From an uncultured Nitrospina sp. (GTDB taxonomy: Bacteria > Nitrospinota > Nitrospinia > Nitrospinales > VA-1), in contig CATMOP010000099.1 of assembly GCA_950072225.1 (NCBI GenBank), positions 1 through 7,259 of the forward strand: a DNA stretch of 7,259 bases. Direction: 5' to 3'. The notes under the pieces were generated by a model. The model searched no databases and was not told the DNA's origin. It saw nothing but the letters and a program-made list of their open reading frames with translations. Position numbers and translations under genes: made by a program. This document shows, piece after piece, positions 6,038-7,259 of this stretch. Each line of letters opens with the position of its first letter. Within the stretch, counting starts at the first letter, position 1.

Positions 6038-7098
6038 TGTGCTTTAGGTGACTTCTTAATCACTTCTTCTGCTTTTTCTATTATCTTTTCTTTCCAGTTA
6101 AAAATAAAACGATTCCTGTCTTCTAATGTTGAGTTGCGGCAATTTTCCAATTTCTCGCTGGAGCGGAGAACCTCATTGATCAAGGCGGTCAGGGTTTCTG
6201 GTTGGTCTACAGGGAAACGTTGTTCCTGACGGGAAATGATTTCCCTATTTTCTGAGATATCACTGACGAGGCAGGGAAGGCCACATGCCATTGCTTCCAG
6301 AATGGAATTGGAAAGTCCTTCAAGATAAGAAGGGAATACAAACAGGTCGCAACCGGGTAGAAAATCCAGAACATCCTCCCGCCAGCCAGTAAATATTATT
6401 TTTTCCTTCAACTCAAGTTGTTTTGCCAAGGTTTGTAACGAATGGAGCAAGGGACCTTCCCCAATTACAATTAATACTACTTTTTTTAATTCTATTTTTG
6501 CAAAAGCCTTGAGCAAACAATGCAGGTTTTTCCTGGGAATCAGCAAACCGGTTGTGACCACTAGGAAATAATCTTCTTGAAGCTCGAATTCTTTTAATAT
6601 CCGTTTTCTTTGTTCTGGTTTGTCAGTATGTAGCTCGTTGATATTGTTGTAAAGGATTTGGATATCCTTTTTCGTGTTGCCGAGTTTAGCCAGTTCAACT
6701 CTAATAGATTCAGAGTTTGCCACCAGCGAATCAGATATTGCGATACCTGCTTTTTCAAAAAGACGTTCTATCATGAAAATAATTTGTGAACGGCCAAATG
6801 TATATTCTTTTTTCTCCTTCAGTGTGCGAATAAATGTAAGAAGAGGAGCGCCAGTTATCAATTTTGCCGGTGCGCACAAACATGCGTAAGTCAAGGAGAA
6901 GATCGATATCAGTTGTATTTTTTCCTTGCACGCTATCCAGGCAGTAAACCAGGGAGCTACAGCAAAGAAATAGATCCAAAAAAATAAAGTATCGTGATTT
7001 TTAAATGGGGTGGTGAGAATATGGGGAGTTAAGTTCTTATGTTTGTAAGGAAACGGTTCCAGGGCCGTTTGATTGATGGAGAATGGGCCATGAAACAC
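6034..7098 (-). CDS. Glycosyltransferase family 4 (GT-B fold)
   Basis: This is a nucleotide-sugar glycosyltransferase, probably acting at the inner membrane face in LPS, O-antigen or exopolysaccharide synthesis. The C-terminal Rossmann domain is clear: TTGLLIPRKNL (182-192), LIVIGEGP (209-216), IIFTGWREDV, then the EX7E motif in PSYLEGLSNSILEAMACGLP (Glu260 and Glu268). The N-terminal acceptor half (1-150) is less typical, with a hydrophobic stretch near 38-55 (FFWIYFFAVAPWF), and contains LVANSESIRVEL (125-136), the usual linker motif. The start is unsure: GTG at 7096-7098 has no Shine-Dalgarno, and the open frame before it reads FHTNIK after a stop at 7117-7119, so the strand IKVFHGPFS appears cut into. 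The sugar and acceptor cannot be predicted. Its TAA overlaps the stop of the convergent transglycosylase gene. Confidence 0.9.
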   Translation of the reverse strand: MFHGPFSINQTALEPFPYKHKNLTPHILTTPFKNHDTLFFWIYFFAVAPWFTAWIACKEKIQLISIFSLTYACLCAPAKLITGAPLLTFIRTLKEKKEYTFGRSQIIFMIERLFEKAGIAISDSLVANSESIRVELAKLGNTKKDIQILYNNINELHTDKPEQRKRILKEFELQEDYFLVVTTGLLIPRKNLHCLLKAFAKIELKKVVLIVIGEGPLLHSLQTLAKQLELKEKIIFTGWREDVLDFLPGCDLFVFPSYLEGLSNSILEAMACGLPCLVSDISENREIISRQEQRFPVDQPETLTALINEVLRSSEKLENCRNSTLEDRNRFIFNWKEKIIEKAEEVIKKSPKAH

Positions 7099-7115
7099 CT
7101 TGATATTAGTGTGAA

Positions 7116-7142
7116 ATTATATCTCTATTATCCATATGTCTA
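7116..7142 (-). promoter_or_regulatory. Candidate sigma-70-type promoter for the glycosyltransferase
   Basis: The minus strand carries TAGACA (7137-7142), a 15-bp spacer and a perfect TATAAT (7116-7121). The spacer is shorter than the usual 17 bp. Transcription would begin near 7109, only about ten bases before the GTG start. This is a by-eye match in AT-rich DNA and could be chance. Confidence 0.3.
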
Positions 7143-7197
7143 TTTATTTATCAATAGGTTATATGGGATCATTGAGTATAAAGGAATGAGGTATTCT

Positions 7198-7259
7198 TCA
7201 GCGAAGTTTCCTTAAGCCCAGGGTTTCTCTAAACAGATGAGTGATTACAAAAAGCAGGT
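7198..7259 (-). CDS. Possible C-terminal end of an upstream minus-strand gene (partial)
   Basis: From the window edge the minus strand is open for 19 codons and ends LFRETLGLRKLR before TGA at 7198-7200. It could be the last part of a gene upstream of the glycosyltransferase, as expected if that gene lies in a polysaccharide cluster. The stretch is too short to identify, and open frames of this length are common by chance. A competing reading is a plus-strand start ATG at 7237 (MSDYKKQ), which has no clear ribosome-binding site. Confidence 0.2.
   Translation of the reverse strand, partial: LLFVITHLFRETLGLRKLR

Noticed and set aside
7237..7259. Possible plus-strand gene start MSDYKKQ at the window edge
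   Set aside because: Only seven codons are visible and no clear ribosome-binding site precedes the ATG, so it is not listed as a feature.

Overview
This window comes from a Gram-negative bacterium. It carries lptF (export of lipopolysaccharide to the outer membrane), two muramidase-fold cell-wall enzymes, a family 4 glycosyltransferase and a textbook sigma-54 promoter. The base composition is moderate to AT-rich. I infer a Deltaproteobacteria- or Nitrospinota-like lineage from the LptF, CBS, HDOD and sigma-54 gene mix, but the sequence alone does not fix the taxon. There are no RNA genes, insertion sequences, CRISPR arrays or phage modules.

Layout: (1) 2-229 (+) is the C-terminus of CTP synthase, pyrG. 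(2) 243-3003 (-) is a likely three-gene operon read lptF, then a CBS-pair protein, then a peptidoglycan-binding/lytic-transglycosylase-like protein. It converges on pyrG with a 13-nt gap. (3) lipA (lipoyl synthase), 3136-4020 (+), diverges from lptF across a 132-bp region with overlapping candidate -10 boxes and an inverted repeat. (4) 4090-4940 (-) is an HDOD signalling gene broken by a single-base frameshift. (5) About 250 bp of regulatory DNA separates it from a divergent lytic transglycosylase (5228-6037, +), which has a near-perfect sigma-54 promoter and a cluster of repeated motifs about 110-170 bp upstream of its predicted transcription start. (6) A GT4 glycosyltransferase (6034-7098, -) converges on it, and the two stop codons overlap in TTAA. 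(7) 7198-7259 may hold the very end of another minus-strand gene.

Functional themes are envelope building (LPS export, peptidoglycan remodelling, glycan synthesis), central metabolism (CTP, lipoate) and signalling (CBS, HDOD). I did not find a convincing wholly new system. The strongest leads are the sigma-54 control of the second lytic transglycosylase with its putative enhancer sites, the frameshifted HDOD gene that shares that intergenic region, and the odd 5' end and architecture of the first transglycosylase. Several genes here appear to start with TTG or GTG.
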